Positions 1 to 13,030 of a stretch of 64,000 nucleotides of DNA are shown piece by piece. The translations under genes and the position numbers were made by a program. Source of the stretch: Viscum album (taxonomy: Eukaryota; Streptophyta; Magnoliopsida; Santalales; Viscaceae); NCBI GenBank assembly GCA_963277665.1, contig OY728131.1:1391928688-1391992687 (forward strand), given 5' to 3'. Below the pieces are notes generated by a model. The model made no database searches. It was not told where the DNA came from and saw only the letters and a program-made list of their open reading frames with translations. Numbering within the stretch: position 1 is the stretch's first letter; each line of letters starts with the position of its first letter.

Positions 1-521
1 TAGGAAAGGTTATGGTTATGACATATGAATCCTAGTAGCTAGTAGTGCAGTTGATGTATGAGTGGGTTGGTGATGGATTTTATATGTATAAAATGAAATT
101 ACTCAATTTTATGTTGGGTTTCCTTTCTTAATTATTTATATATGTACATATAATCATCCCATGGGTGATCAGGTCTAAATTTTTATGACTTGTATGCCGT
201 TTTGGGTAGTCTTCTTATATTACTAATGTTATATTTGTTTTTATGGTATTTCATGACTGTATTATTTTGATTTAATTTTTGTATCCTCAATATCAGATCA
301 TATTCCCTATCATCTAGTTGGATTCCTCTAATATATGTGGAGTCATTCCTTGGGTTAATGGGTCTCTAACTCGGGTGTCATTTAGGTGATTGATGATAAA
401 AATGTTATAGGAATATAAGGAGAATCTAATGTATTAGTTTGTGATTATTCAATTGATTGTTTTTGTGAGGAGAAATAATGTAATGAAAAAGGTTTATATA
501 TCATAGGGGGAGGTATTCATG

Positions 522-715
522 TGGTGGGATATCCTTGAGAAAACAATGAAAGATGACTATATTTTTTAGGATACATTCAAATAATTATTTCATAATAAGT
601 TATATATCAACACCTTTAAGATGGATAAGGTTAAGAAGTTCATGGAATTGAACAAGGGGTATAAGAATAAATTTAAATTTACTAATACTATGTTCTATTA
701 TTTTTTACTGAAGAG
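522..715 (+). pseudogene. Ty3/gypsy gag (capsid) core fragment
   Basis: One frame with two in-frame stops reads WWDILEKTM near 522, then a DTFK..F segment, then KMDKVKKFMELNKG around 630-660. This matches the retrotransposon gag core of plant Ty3/gypsy elements, which has a WW..L pair, a 'W.eFk..F..kYfP' stretch and a final 'k..EF..L.QG'. The capsid protein packages element RNA into cytoplasmic particles. The fragment is inactive because of the stops, and no start codon can be chosen. A chance match is unlikely because the spacing of all three motifs is right and the protease and RT follow in order. Confidence 0.7.
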
Positions 716-1334
716 ATTATAAAGAAACATATTCTCTGTCGGTTGTGTATGAATTTTTTCCACATATTTTGGATTGTGTGAGATTTTTTGTATGTTTACC
801 AATATTTTGGAAGTAAACATATTTTTTTCAATATAGAAGGATTTAGGATTTTTATATATGAATTAAGGGGAATATTTTATTTTTTATCCAAGGTGGTGAT
901 TGATTAAATATTATGGGAATAGATCTATTATCACCTTCTTCTCAATGGATATCTCATTTATATTTTTTTTCTATAGTTATACAGGACATTCGTGGTTTTT
1001 TATCTCAATTAGTTAAAGGTGTGAATATCCCAATGTAAATTTGTTTACATTATAATGTTTTATGGTTGTAACGGTTAAATTAGAGGAGGATGATGCTCTG
1101 AGTCCATTCACACATCTCTTTCTATGACTGGGGTAGTAAAGTAGAGCGTCAATTGGATATTATCTAGGATTTGTAGTTGGGATGTATGCAAGATTAACAT
1201 ATTCATCCTCAGAAAAGTGGTGTAGATCCGAGTAGTAAGGTGACATATGGAAAATGATAAGGTATAACATTTTTGAGTTTTTTTATTATTAATCTGGTTT
1301 TATCATATGTTGGAGGGGGTCTTCAATAGTTCAA

Positions 1335-1440
1335 GGTATGATTCTAGTCAACGTTACTGTAGATATTATTATTTTTATATGGTTATATCTTATTATTTAA
1401 TTTTATATAATCTTGTTTTTCTATTTTAGCATGAATTGGA
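1335..1440 (+). pseudogene. Possible gypsy aspartic protease fragment
   Basis: Starting at 1335 the frame reads GMILVNVTVDIIIF, resembling the strand that precedes the catalytic LFDTGA motif in plant gypsy proteases. The catalytic D-T-G itself is not recognisable. The call rests mainly on position between gag and RT and is weak on its own. Confidence 0.4.
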
Positions 1441-2039
1441 TTTGATATTTATGATGATGAATTGGAAAAGTTTTTTAAATAAGAAATATAAACCAACATA
1501 AATATTTCTACATTATATTATTTTCATTAGTTGGTGGGGACATATAATGATTTTTATTCCATAAAAATGTCAACATGAATATGATTTTAAATATATAGTG
1601 GTTGATGTATTTTTTGGATCACATTGACTAATACAAGATATGTGTAAATTTATTTGCTTGAGATGATATTTGTTTTATTTTTAATGGTGACTAGGGTATT
1701 ATTTCCAATCAAAAAAGTATTAATTTTGGAATTTTATTGAATTTAATGAACATATTGAAGGAGTAATTATTGTTATAATTTATTGGGTTGTTAGTGTTAT
1801 TTATCAGGATATTTATATTCAATTTTAAGATGTGTTTCCAAAATATATTATAGGTTTTACTTAATAGATAGAGGATGATTTTAGTAAAGAATAATAAACT
1901 ATGTTGTGACTATTTATTCACCTAAATATATTATGAATTCAATAGTGATTTTAATATTAAACATTTGGTTGAAGGATATAAAGTTGAAAGGGTTTATCAA
2001 GGAGAATATTTCATCTTAGGTGCCTATATTGTTTTTCTG

Positions 2040-2734
2040 ATGGAATATGGGAGTTTAGGGTTTTTCATAGACTATAAGAAACATAATGATGTGGTGATTA
2101 AGAACAGATCCCTTTTCCTTGTATTAGTGTTCTTGTTAATAAATTTATAAGAACCCCTCAATTTTCTAAAATTTATCTTCACTTGGTATGTGAGCACCTC
2201 ATGATGTAAGATGAACATGTTATAAATAGAGATTTCATGATTTTTTATGGAAGTTATTAATTATTTTTTATGAAATTAATTTTAATCAATTCTCTAGAAG
2301 ATTTTATGATATTTAGGTATCTAATTGGTTATCCTTATTTATATTCTTTAATGATTATGAAAATAGATGTTATATTGATGTATTAAAAATCAAATATGGA
2401 TCATTCTAATAATTTTAATTTTATTTATGAAACATTTCATACTCATAGAATTTAATCTATGTCAAAAAGGCCAATTTTTTAGAAAAGATATAAAATCCAT
2501 TGGGAATATTATATTGTAATATAAACTTTTTTTTGCTCTTGGGTAAGTGGTTAATGTTATTTCATATAGAGTACACATGAATGTATTTGAGTTTTAAACT
2601 TTTCTAAGACTCAAGGACTATCATCAATTGTTTATTCAGAATTTCTTATGTTTGGAAGTTTCAATATTTGATTTAACTAAGAACGGGATGATAATTCCAT
2701 TTAAATTTAGAATATGTTTTTTAATTAAATAGTA
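2040..2734 (+). pseudogene. Ty3/gypsy reverse transcriptase and start of RNase H linker
   Basis: At about 2060-2120 the translation reads GFFIDYKKHNDVVIKNR, matching the conserved 'CIDYR.LN..TIKNRYPLP' block of gypsy RT. After a frameshift, FSKIYLHLV (about 2164) matches the 'FSKIDLRSGYHQ' block. Around 2345-2450 a stretch reading LMIMKIDVILMY corresponds to the 'vvFIDDILVYS' active site, in which the paired aspartates are degraded. At about 2590-2720 the segment with YHQLFIQNF and LTKNGMIIPFKF matches the 'FLGLAGYYRRFI..FS...PLT.LTkkgv.F.W' linker. The enzyme would copy element RNA into DNA. It is dead, with multiple stops and frameshifts, and it ends abruptly at the LTR starting at 2735. 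Confidence 0.75.
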
Positions 2735-4555
2735 TGTTGAATATATGGTTTAAATCCCTAGTTCAGATTTCCCACTAGGAGGGGCTGAATAAGTGGTATA
2801 ATTTTTAAAAATTATTTCTTTTTAATTTAACCTCTTGAACTTGTTTTGGATATTGACCAATTAATTGATATTTCAGAGTCTCGTTTCATATGTATAGATA
2901 ATAATATATAGCATGATAAAGAGTATTTAAACGGTTTGACATAAATATAATAATCCTTATATGTTGGTTACACCACACAACATTGATTAAAAATTATTAC
3001 ATCTTCCTAAATTATAATGTATGATACAACTTCACACTATATTCTTACTCATGAGTCCTCATAAGAAAATATTTATACCATTTCACACACTGTTTCCAGA
3101 GTTCACACATGCCTTCAGACTATTTAGGCACATAATAGGATCATTATATTACTTCACATAGTATGCTCATTTTATAATGATGATATGACAAATAAATATA
3201 TTATTTTCTATTGTTTATTCATCACCACTTACACATAGGTTGTTCCCCAAATAGTATGTGGACTAGAAATTATGATTTTTTATCTCTTCAAGATCTTTAA
3301 CATCGTCTTGGAATAGATCTACGGGTCTTGAAACTCCTTCTAGACAAGTTCTAATTTATATACATCTCATAATAATTAAATACTCTATTGTATCACTTTT
3401 AGGGAGTCTTATCTCCATCTCACCTTCTGCTTCTACTCGATGATGGATGTATTGGCCTCATAGATGTTATTACAATGAGAATAATAATTCTCAATTCTCA
3501 TTATTATTTTTTTCCTTACCTAGAATGCATATTTATATAAACAAAATATTCATGAAAAATATTACCAAATATAGTAGTTAATGTTTCCATATTTGAATTA
3601 TAGAATCCCCATTATCATTGATATTAGGATAATATTGTTTAAAATCATTTCAATTCCTATTAAACACATTCTATAAATCCCAGAATGACTCTATATTCAT
3701 TCTTCTGGATGTTATTTTAAAATCTAATATCATTGTAATTTCCTTAAATATCCCTTCCCCAAAGGAATCTGATATTTTCCGGTCTTCATGAAAATAGATT
3801 CATGGTTCTTAAAGGATATGTATAAATTGACTACATTATACTAATCAGCTACATAGCATTCAGCTATACAGAAATTAGCTATGTTTTCACTTTAGCTACA
3901 TCAAAATCTTCTATATCTCAATTTTCAACGTGGTTTACTTTTGATACATTATAATCAACTATGAGGTTCTATCCAAAACACAAATGGATTATATTCAGAT
4001 ACTTTATTCTACTATGTGGATTTGTACTTAGTAATATCTCATCTTTGGATATGGGGGTGTTTTTCTATGTGAACATTTAACTAAGTATATTTGTATACAT
4101 GCTCAAAAATAATAGTTGAATCTTAGTTATTCCATTGTATCCCAAATTAACTCAGTACATATTCGGTGAACTTTATTCAATTATCAATTACAATCAACAC
4201 TTCCTAAAGATTTTGTTATTATTATTCCATCATACACCAACATAGGACCATACATTATTTGAGGATCATCTCAGTAGTCATTACACATTAAATTTCCATA
4301 TTTTCTTGAGCTTCTCCACTCACATTCATCAAACTGTAGACTCAAGAATCCTTTTCGATAAAACATTATAGTATCTCTATCATTATCTGTACATATATTG
4401 ATACAATATAATTCATTATATCCCCCTAATGTTTCCTTAATAATCTATAAAATCTCTCAAATAATCATCATCAACTCCACTAAAATCATAAATAACTATT
4501 TACAACAAATGAAATACTTCATTAGAAACAATAATCTCACCCTTATAAGTTGTAG
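2735..4555 (-). repeat. 3' LTR of the 2735-8730 element (approximate right edge)
   Basis: The order of blocks matches 6933-8730 throughout. Examples are ATGTTGGTTA near 2961 and 7141, TTCACACTATATT near 3030 and 7211, a CTCAATTCT(C/T)AT block near 3491 and 7668, and an AATAATCTATAA block near 4439 and 8620. Divergence is high, so the right edge is uncertain by tens of bases. Confidence 0.65.
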
Positions 4556-6914
4556 GAAATACTATTCCTAAATATAAATATGTACTCTTATAAGTATTTT
4601 ATCTTTCCATACCTTATTGAAAATCAAATTTTATAGTAAATGTGAGTGAATTATAATCTATTCATTTTATTTTAAAGGATAACACATACTATTCTCCCTT
4701 TTTCTGAGAAAATGATAATACCCCAAAGTACACTTAACCAAGAGCCATTAGTTTGTATACTATATATCTTCATATGAAAACTAGGTGTAGATATAAAAAT
4801 TGATATAACTAAGGATGTTGATTTTTTCAATACTCTACCATGAAATTTGTGTCATCCTCAAAATATATTATTTCTAAAATAGGGGTTGTATAAAAATTGT
4901 TTCTTTTGAATGATACATATAACCCACACATATCACAATAATCCCTCAAAATAACTCATGTACAATTTATCTTTCTCCACATTTTAATCATGTGAATATC
5001 ACCAAAAATACCCATTAATAAGTGAATTTGATATAGTAATAACAAAGGGTTGTTAGTGTTATTCTCATAGATCAACCTTCAAGTTTGAAATCAACCTAGG
5101 ATTTCAATATTCACTTGAATTTAGTGATGAAATATTCTTCCTAATGTTTCTCCTTATTAAGGGATATAATATATTCATTCTTTTTATGGGTGTCAGTAGA
5201 CACCATGATGAAAAACATTTATTGATACCCAGTAGTGATAGACTAAAGAATTCTCCTTTAATTACTGTCACACATAAAATAATAATGAATAAAGTGGAAT
5301 CTCTTTTTTTCTATAAATAGTGTTCAATATAACATATTATTCTCAATGTGGTCAGTTATTTTCTTATAATATCAGTATTGTATGATTTCATTGATCTATT
5401 ATTTCTGTAGTCTCATCTATTCTATTATCTTCTTCATTCCATTAAATATCATAGTTATATGGAACACATTTTAAAAAATTTGTATAATATACCATTAAGT
5501 TTCTAGTCATGAAAAAAATCTTGCAAACATTCCAAAAATATTATATAGAAACTTCATTTCCTTTAACATCAATATTTTTCTCATCTTCAACCAATTTTTA
5601 CCCAATTTATATTGATTTGGCCTAATAACTCTACATTCGTTCTTGATATTCTTTGTATTCTTAGAATTATTACCTGAAATATCAATTGTTTTAATTTAAA
5701 ACAAATTACCTTTCATATAATACAGATCCCTCCAACAATTTGATGCATACCACATCCATATTACACTCCTTAAATTTACCACAAAATTTTCTTAAGAATT
5801 TATATCTATTTTGATTTGGAAACTTGGATGGATTTCTGATCAAAACATTACATAGTCATGAAAATGTTCTCATATATTTCCCATGAATACCCCATGATTT
5901 ATTATTGTTTACTAGAAATGACATGTTATACCAGAAAGAGTATCATTTATGTCTATACATTCAAGAACACAAATAATAAGCTACAAATCTTCTTATCTTT
6001 TTTTATAGTATAGTCTGCATAGATTTCATAGTCTGTGTACAATGTTTTTTAGTATACCCCTACATTTTGAATACATATTGGGGAATATATATTCATTTAT
6101 ATTTTCTCATACACCATTGATGTTGAGTCTTTATTAGTGTTTTCTCCATTCATAATTTCATAGAGTTTGGTTTACAAAATATACTTGAAATTGAAACATC
6201 ATTTGTACATAGTAAAATTTATGGATCATGGGATATCATTTTCATTGGGGGTATTTTTATTTAGTTAGGTGATGATATAATGGTCTTAATGGAGTCATTA
6301 TTCTCAATAAGAACATTTTTGGAAACTTCTCGTTTCTAGTAATTTAGGATGTTCTAGGTTTTAGTGACTCTGGATTCCTAAATCTCACATCCAACTCTAA
6401 AAACATCATGTTGATGGATTTATTATCATCCTCAACCGATCTAAAAATATCATCCCAATCCACTTTTAGATTCATCATATTTTTATAAAATGAATATTAT
6501 ATAAAATTATCCTCTTCTACTAGATATATCTTTTAATCCTAATGTGACTTGGTACTTTCTACAATACAATTGAAAACGCCTTTGGGAACATTGTCCAGGT
6601 GTTCATATTGAAGATCATTAATTGATATAACGCTATCTTATCATGAAAAAGATTCATTTGAATAACCATAATAAAAATAATTATTGAAACATATACCACT
6701 TTTTTTACATTCAGTTAGTGGTAACTCTACCTTTTCTTTAAGATTCATCATTAGCTTCATCACCCATCTTTTCCTTATATTCTTCATACTCGCTGAAAAA
6801 ATATTTCTATTAGTATTATTTGTTGTAGATTATTTTTCTCTATATAATATATATCACATATTTCCTATAATATTTAAGTTATTAATACACTCTTGAATCA
6901 TTAGAGAAAACCTT
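4556..6914 (-). other. Internal region of the 2735-8730 element, no readable domains
   Basis: About 2.4 kb of AT-rich sequence lies between the two LTRs. This is much shorter than a full copia gag-pol, so large deletions are likely. Minus-strand frames are broken every few dozen codons, and I could not match gag, integrase or RT motifs with confidence. The open frame at 6684-6896 on the plus strand runs against the element's orientation, is low-complexity and hydrophobic, and is probably chance. Confidence 0.5.
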
Positions 6915-6927
6915 GCTCTGATAACGA
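6915..6927 (-). other. Primer-binding site (initiator Met-tRNA type)
   Basis: The minus strand reads TCGTTATCAGAGC, differing at few positions from the plant retrotransposon site TGGTATCAGAGC that pairs with the 3' end of initiator methionine tRNA. It sits next to the inner edge of the right LTR, where reverse transcription would be primed, and this fixes the element's orientation. Confidence 0.6.
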
Positions 6928-6932
6928 TAGTA

Positions 6933-8730
6933 TGTACTCGGGCCATTTAACCACTGAGGGGGGGTGCATCCTTGATTTTATTTTTCAATGTTTTTCATTT
7001 TGAATTCATCCTCTTGAATATGTTAATATTATCCTTCCAATTCGTGATATATCATTGCCCCATGTCATATAAATAACTAATTATTGATAGTATAGAACAT
7101 AAAATTTTAAAGGTTCTATACAAATACATACTTCTTACCATGTTGGTTAGACCCCCCTATATGGATTTTCTACGATAATTTTTTCATTAATTATAATAGA
7201 AAATATAAATTCACACTATATTTTAATCCTTCTTCCACATAGGAGGATATTTACACTACTTCACATAGTGTTACCTAATTCCACATTGGAATTCATACTT
7301 TATAGTAACAAAAGAGTATCATTATACTAATTCTTATTATATTCTTATTAATAAATGATAATAATAAAAATAAATAAATCCTTAGTTTTTGGGATTACTC
7401 TATACTACATGGAAATATGATACTTCTCCATCAGAAGATAGATCATCATGTCTACATGGGTACCTCTTCATTATCATCAATAGTTGGTTCGAACTCGTCT
7501 TCTAGTATTAAAACTCCATCTGGATTTTTTTATCTAGATTATCCATACCTCTGTAGAATACTTAGGTAAATATCCTTAAGGGAATATAGGATTGAAATAA
7601 ATTTCTCCTTATCCTAAATACTAGATGTATAAGTACGATATATGATCTTGTGATGAGCATAATAGTTCTCAATTCTTATCATTCATTTTTTCAACACCTA
7701 CACCAAATATTTATATTCACAAAGCTATCAAGAACATTATTCCCAAAATATCATATTCAATGTTTCAATATTTTAATATAGAAACTAAATGATCTCTATT
7801 ATCTAGAGCATATTATTTAAAATAATTTTCACTCCCATTAAAATATTCATTTAAATACACTGAAAACACGAGTTTCATTATTTCCCATTATATATAAGTA
7901 TCCTTTTCTCATCAACTTCCTCATATCTCACTTATTCAAAAAAAACCATGATTTTAATTTATTAATTTAAATTGTTATGATTTTCTAATAGGTTATTTTT
8001 TAATTATATTTTTGATTATAATTTTCTATATAGAAATCATCTACATCATAATCTATGATTTTGTTCACTATGCATACATAGTAATAAGGTATGTCACAAT
8101 CGACAACATGGTTCACTTTAGCTACATATAAATTGGATATATAGTTTATCCAAAAGAACTACATAGTATTTTAACCTACATGTTTTAGCTATGTGTATCT
8201 TCACTCAGTTACATATAATATATTTCTACATGAAATGTTCATCTACATGAATAATTCATCTATATAGATATGGATACCTACTGAAATTGTTTATCTAAAT
8301 ATGGAATATTTTAGATGTATCTCATATTATCTTAGATCCTCTTCATCCAAATAATATAACATATAAATTAATTTAGAAACTTCTCCAAAAATGTTTTCTA
8401 TGGTTCTCCTTCATCGAAAAACAATTGAATTTACTTTCTTTTAGGATCAGATAATCAATCTTGACACTTTATTTTGCCATAATTTCTTGAAATTATCCAC
8501 TTGAGTTATTCAAATTATTGTCGTAATAATCCTTTTACATAGAACATATCAATATATCATAAATATTATGGAATTTTATAGATACTTTATCAAGCATGAA
8601 ATCCGATTACTTTTTTTAATAATCTATAATAATTCTCCATGTATCATTATCAACTCCACTTAACACGTATAAAACATCTGAAAAAAATGAAATACTTCCT
8701 TCGGAAAAACTTATTTCTCCACACACAACA
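6933..8730 (-). repeat. 5' LTR of the 2735-8730 element
   Basis: This is the partner of the repeat at 2735-4555. On the plus strand it begins TGTACTCG and ends ACACAACA, so on the minus strand it starts TGTTGTGT and ends with CA, as LTRs do. The primer-binding-site-like sequence lies 5 bases to its left. Confidence 0.65.
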
Positions 8731-11700
8731 AAGAACTAAAAAATGTCAAGAAATATTAAAATTAAAATACGAATACACCAATAGTGGATGAAAATAGTGA
8801 TAAATTTAAAATTATTACTTTGAGATGATAATGAATTAATATGATTAAATGGATAAAAGGATTGATTTACCTATATAAAATTTTATGTGTTTTTTATTTT
8901 ATAATAATATATAATTTTTTTAAATTTTTAAAAATTATTAATGTAATATGTAATATTTTAAAGTATGAAATAATATATTTACAATAATTTAATTATTAAA
9001 TGATTTCAAATAATTCAAAAAACCTTAAATGATTAAAATTACTTTTTTTATAAATGTAGTTTTTCCATATATTTTTTATTTTCATTTAGAAGATAAATTT
9101 ATAAATTTTAGAATTTTATTTTGATTAAATGAAATTTAATAATTAATTTTTTAAATTAAATTTATCGTTTGATGAATTTTTTGGATTTTTAACATGGTTT
9201 ATGTTTAGAGGAATAATTAAAATACCATTTTACAAATACCATCACTATTAAAAAATAATTATAATTTATGAATGAAGTAAAAAATTATAAACATTTTTTT
9301 CATCATGAAATTTTTATTCAATGGAGAAAAATAAAATATTTAAAAAATAATGTTTTTATTTATATTTATATGTTTAATACTTTGTAACATAATTGGTATT
9401 TTATTCTAATAAAATTTCTATTTCATATCATTTTTCTATAATTAATTGTCCACAAGGTTATAAATAGTTTGTGATTGGTTTTAGATTTACATAAGTAATA
9501 TCAATATATTAATAACCCACTATGTTTCATGGGAATCAATGATATAAATAATTTTTGTGAAAAATCATTTTTTTTCTTAAGAATACATTTAAAAAAGGTT
9601 TGCATTACATTTTTCTTAATTATGTTAGAACATATTTATACATCCTCTAGAAATTGAAACATTTAAAATGCATAAAATATTTATAGTTATCATATCAAAT
9701 ATTATGAAATAATATTGGACTAATTTACAGGCTTATAAATATGTTACCAGGGTAAATAGCCACCATGATAAGGGTTTTTAGGTGTTCAATGGAGGTTTAA
9801 CCATAGAGATAATGCCAAAATTATCACTAAAAATTTACAAAACAAAATTGATCTATATTAAATATACCATAAATTATATTATTTTCATAATTGGACTAAA
9901 TTGGGTCAATTTTACTTGAGAAATACATTTAATATATTTAAACGTTATTAATAATCAAAAGAGCGACACTTTCTTAACTTATACATGGAGTCTTCAACCA
10001 CAACATCAAAATGAGTGTTAAACTCTTAATTCTCTCCTATAAAATGACTCATTTTATTTAAAAAATACTTTCTCATATTTTTGGGCTTCTATTTTATAGA
10101 GATTCCGGAAATCCTTTTATATTATGAAGGATTCCAAGAGAAGATGAGGTTATTCTATGTAATCATTTTCTCTTTACTTATCGTGATTCTGTTTATTTTT
10201 TTCTACCTCTTATTAAATATTATTTATCACTATATTATCATTTTTAAAATAAATAATCCTTTGTAAAAGAAAATATTACCATGATTAAATATCATGTTCT
10301 CTTTCATTCGGTCATTATAAAAATCTCTTGTTGGGGTTGATTTTAGAACATATGTTAATAGTGTTATAATGATTATATCATGAATGATATAGAAATCATA
10401 AATAACAGTAATATTATATAATAATTATGAATTTTTTATGTTATCATAATTCTATAATGTTGATACTACAATAAAACCATCCCTCGATCATAATTATATA
10501 ATTATTTATAGTCTGTTCTTTTTTTCGGTCGATTTAAAAACCTTTACAAATAAGGCTACTAATTTTTATCATGGAATTTTATGGAAACATAATTTTTCTA
10601 ATAAAATATATTAAGATGTAAAACAATATTTTTTAGTTTTTTTGGGAATATTAAAAGTTGTATTCAATATTAATAAATAAAATTTTTTCTGATAATGTTT
10701 ATTGAAACAACCACGTTTTAGATTTTTTCTTTATAAATCATACATAAATTATCCATGTGATTAACATAAAAGTGTCCAAAATATTATGGAACCTATATTT
10801 CCAAAACCTTGAACATTATATAGATCAATAAATATTAAACATGGAGTTATACATGATAGCCATTTTTCAAAACCAATCACGGAATGAATAAAACAACCAA
10901 TTATTAATAATTAAAATAAACTAAAAAGTAAAAATTATGTAATAATTGAAGATGAAACATTAATAAAATGGGGAAAAATATGAATTATGTTATATTATAT
11001 TTGATTAATGAGTCTAATGTTATTATAAAGGATGTTAGAAATTTCCTAATTGAGAATGACTCTAAGGTAAGGGGTTCATCTCAAACATCCTTATTGGAGA
11101 CCTATATTAAATGATTCACCTATTTATATTATATAATGATATTGATGCCTCTTTGAAATATTATATCATGATACATAATTTAATTATGTTATTTAATGTT
11201 CAATTTCCATTTTTTATTTCATATTATTTGTATTAAAATGTTATAAATGTTTTAATGGTTTCTCATCTGAATTTCCCTTCATTGATATATATTATATTTT
11301 CACTACCATCATTATTTTTAATGGAGTATATAGTTCCCAGGAATATTTTTATGATAAATTCCTTGAAGATAATTTTTATTTTCTAATCCATCTAATTTTA
11401 TTTCCTTCGTGAGTTTTTAATTCATAGGGTAATAAATATCAAAGGGTTAATGTTTCAATCAAACTTTTTATAAGGTTAGTTTTCATTTCAATTTGTATTA
11501 GATAATTTTATGTTATTTCTCTCTTAAACAACAACTAATTTATTAAAATTTTAAAATTTCTAATTTATTTTAGAAATATTTCCATTACCACCTCCTTAGT
11601 AATGAAAAAACAGAAAATGAATTTTATAAAAGCTAGTTTTATTTCATCTTTTTGGTTAGGAAACTTTCTCTTATATATCTATATTTTCTAAAATTGTTGT

Positions 11701-11999
11701 TTGGAAATTATAATTTCATTTTAAAAGTTTCATAAAATTAGATTTCTGTATTTTTTCAGTTATTTGAAAACATCTTAACTTAATCATATTTTAGTGTTAT
11801 GAATTGGAATTCTTTGGATTACCTTATAAAAACATGTAGATTAATTTTATTTAACATTTATATCATGAACACATTTACCCACCATCATAACTATTATGAT
11901 TCATGAAACTTCTTGTGCAATATTCAATGATTTTTCAATGAAAAATTATATTTACATTATTCTTGTATTTTTTAAATTTTTATTTTATGAAGAGAAAAT
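8731..11999. other. Very AT-rich stretch, nothing recognised
   Basis: About 3.3 kb dominated by A/T runs, especially 8820-9500 and 10380-11000. I found no coding motif, no tRNA-like cloverleaf and no obvious repeat partner in the window. The plus open frame at 10081-10266 encodes a hydrophobic peptide of the kind expected by chance at this base composition. Confidence 0.5.
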
Positions 12000-13030
12000 G
12001 TTATTTATTCTTTTTTTCAAAGAATATTTCTAATAATTCTATTAAATTAAAAATCATCATTTTCAACATCCTTTAATGATTATTATGTTTCACTCAAGAT
12101 ATGATCTTATAATACCATCAACTTCATATATCTGGATGTATTTTGATGATGTTGTTTCAGGAAACCCCTTTCTATATCATAAGAAAATTAAATTATAATA
12201 CAATGATTAATACCTTCATGTTAATGTGGAAAATATATGAATATTTTTTTATTATTCTAATGGAGGGTAAATTAAATTCCAAAAATTAATTTGTAATGTT
12301 TTGAACCCATGCTTTGAAAAAGGGTAAAAATGAGGTTATCCTACAAAAAAGGGTGCACAAGAGGTTATCCCAATCATAAGGGTATGTGGGTGGTAAGCCC
12401 AAGAATAAGGATAAATGGGTGGAATTTTTACGCACAATAAGAAACACATGTGGTTTACCCAAGACTATTGATTTTATAAGTGGATTGGTTACCATTTGAA
12501 CACTTCTGAAATATTATTATTAATTATTCTTATACTTATATCACATTTTATGCTATATGCATGTGTTCTAATCCATGGAATGTGATTATTGTCTCAGTTG
12601 TCCATAATCATATACCGTGGTACCATTTTGATAATTTTATATTAAAATACATTTTATTATATGAAAAACTCTTTTTTCATGTTAATATAATGAGATAGTT
12701 CTCACATGCTCATGTTTCTTATATTCTTCTCATCTAACCCTTTTTACCTCTCATTAAAAAATATTTTTTCTACTTGAGTGTTTAACCTCCACTCTTTATT
12801 TGGTTTTATCTTCCCCTAGTTAAGAAGATGAGTATAACAAAAGATATTTCAAAATGTGAATCTAATATGTTGTGATTATGGAGAAATGGTCACTAGTGTT
12901 GTAAAATAAATTTTTTATGTGACTATACTCTAAATACCCTAAACAAAAAGGTTCTTGTGATTGTGTCTGATTCTTGTGAGATGTAGTATTAATTTGAAAT
13001 ATGTTAGATTTTATCATGGGTAATCTCACT
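12000..13030 (+). repeat. Left copy of a paired repeat (LTR-like), matches 44430-45420
   Basis: The block order is shared with 44430-45420: a 'gatcttat..taccatc.acttc' block (12101, 44540), a GATGATGTT block, a cluster of TGGGTGGTAAGCCCAAG-like units (12390, 44829), an ATGAGTATAACA block (12828, 45224), and a final segment ending in ACT(A/T)GGTATCA near 13030 and 45420. The GGTATCA at the right edge resembles a primer-binding site, so this may be a plus-strand LTR followed by its internal start. The family is not identified. The left edge is approximate. Confidence 0.55.
12300..12500. repeat. Degenerate tandem repeat, unit about 30 bp
   Basis: Roughly six diverged units follow one another. 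Each has a core like 'ggtatgtgggtggtaagcccaag', seen as variants at about 12350, 12380, 12410, 12445 and 12475. The open minus frame 12286-12495 is a by-product of this repetition, with no domain resemblance. A related but further diverged set lies in the partner copy at about 44750-44900. Confidence 0.5.

Larger units (their letters stand above)
1..2734 (+). pseudogene. Decayed Ty3/gypsy gag-pol remnant, truncated at both ends
   Basis: Fragments of one retrotransposon polyprotein lie in the expected order on the plus strand. A gag core is at 522-715, protease-like sequence near 1335-1400, reverse transcriptase from about 2060, and the linker towards RNase H up to about 2725. No frame stays open for more than about 60 codons, so it cannot encode a working protein. 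The order and motifs fit Ty3/gypsy (RT before integrase) and resemble chromovirus-type proteins, but the lineage is not certain. The left end lies outside the window. On the right the reading stops exactly where the next LTR begins (2735), and I could not find the continuation convincingly after 8731. Confidence 0.75.
2735..8730 (-). mobile_element. Old LTR retrotransposon, probably Ty1/copia SIRE type
   Basis: Two diverged direct repeats of about 1.8 kb (2735 to about 4555, and 6933-8730) flank about 2.4 kb of internal sequence. Just left of the right repeat, on the minus strand, is a primer-binding-site-like sequence (6927 down to 6915, core TTATCAGAGC, compare TGGTATCAGAGC for initiator methionine tRNA). 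This makes the right repeat the 5' LTR and the element minus-stranded. Both LTR 3' ends carry a run of C on the minus strand (around 2770 and 6958), which recalls SIRE/Maximus copia LTR ends from general knowledge. I could not read any pol domain inside, so the copia assignment is inference. No matching target duplication is visible. Confidence 0.6.
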
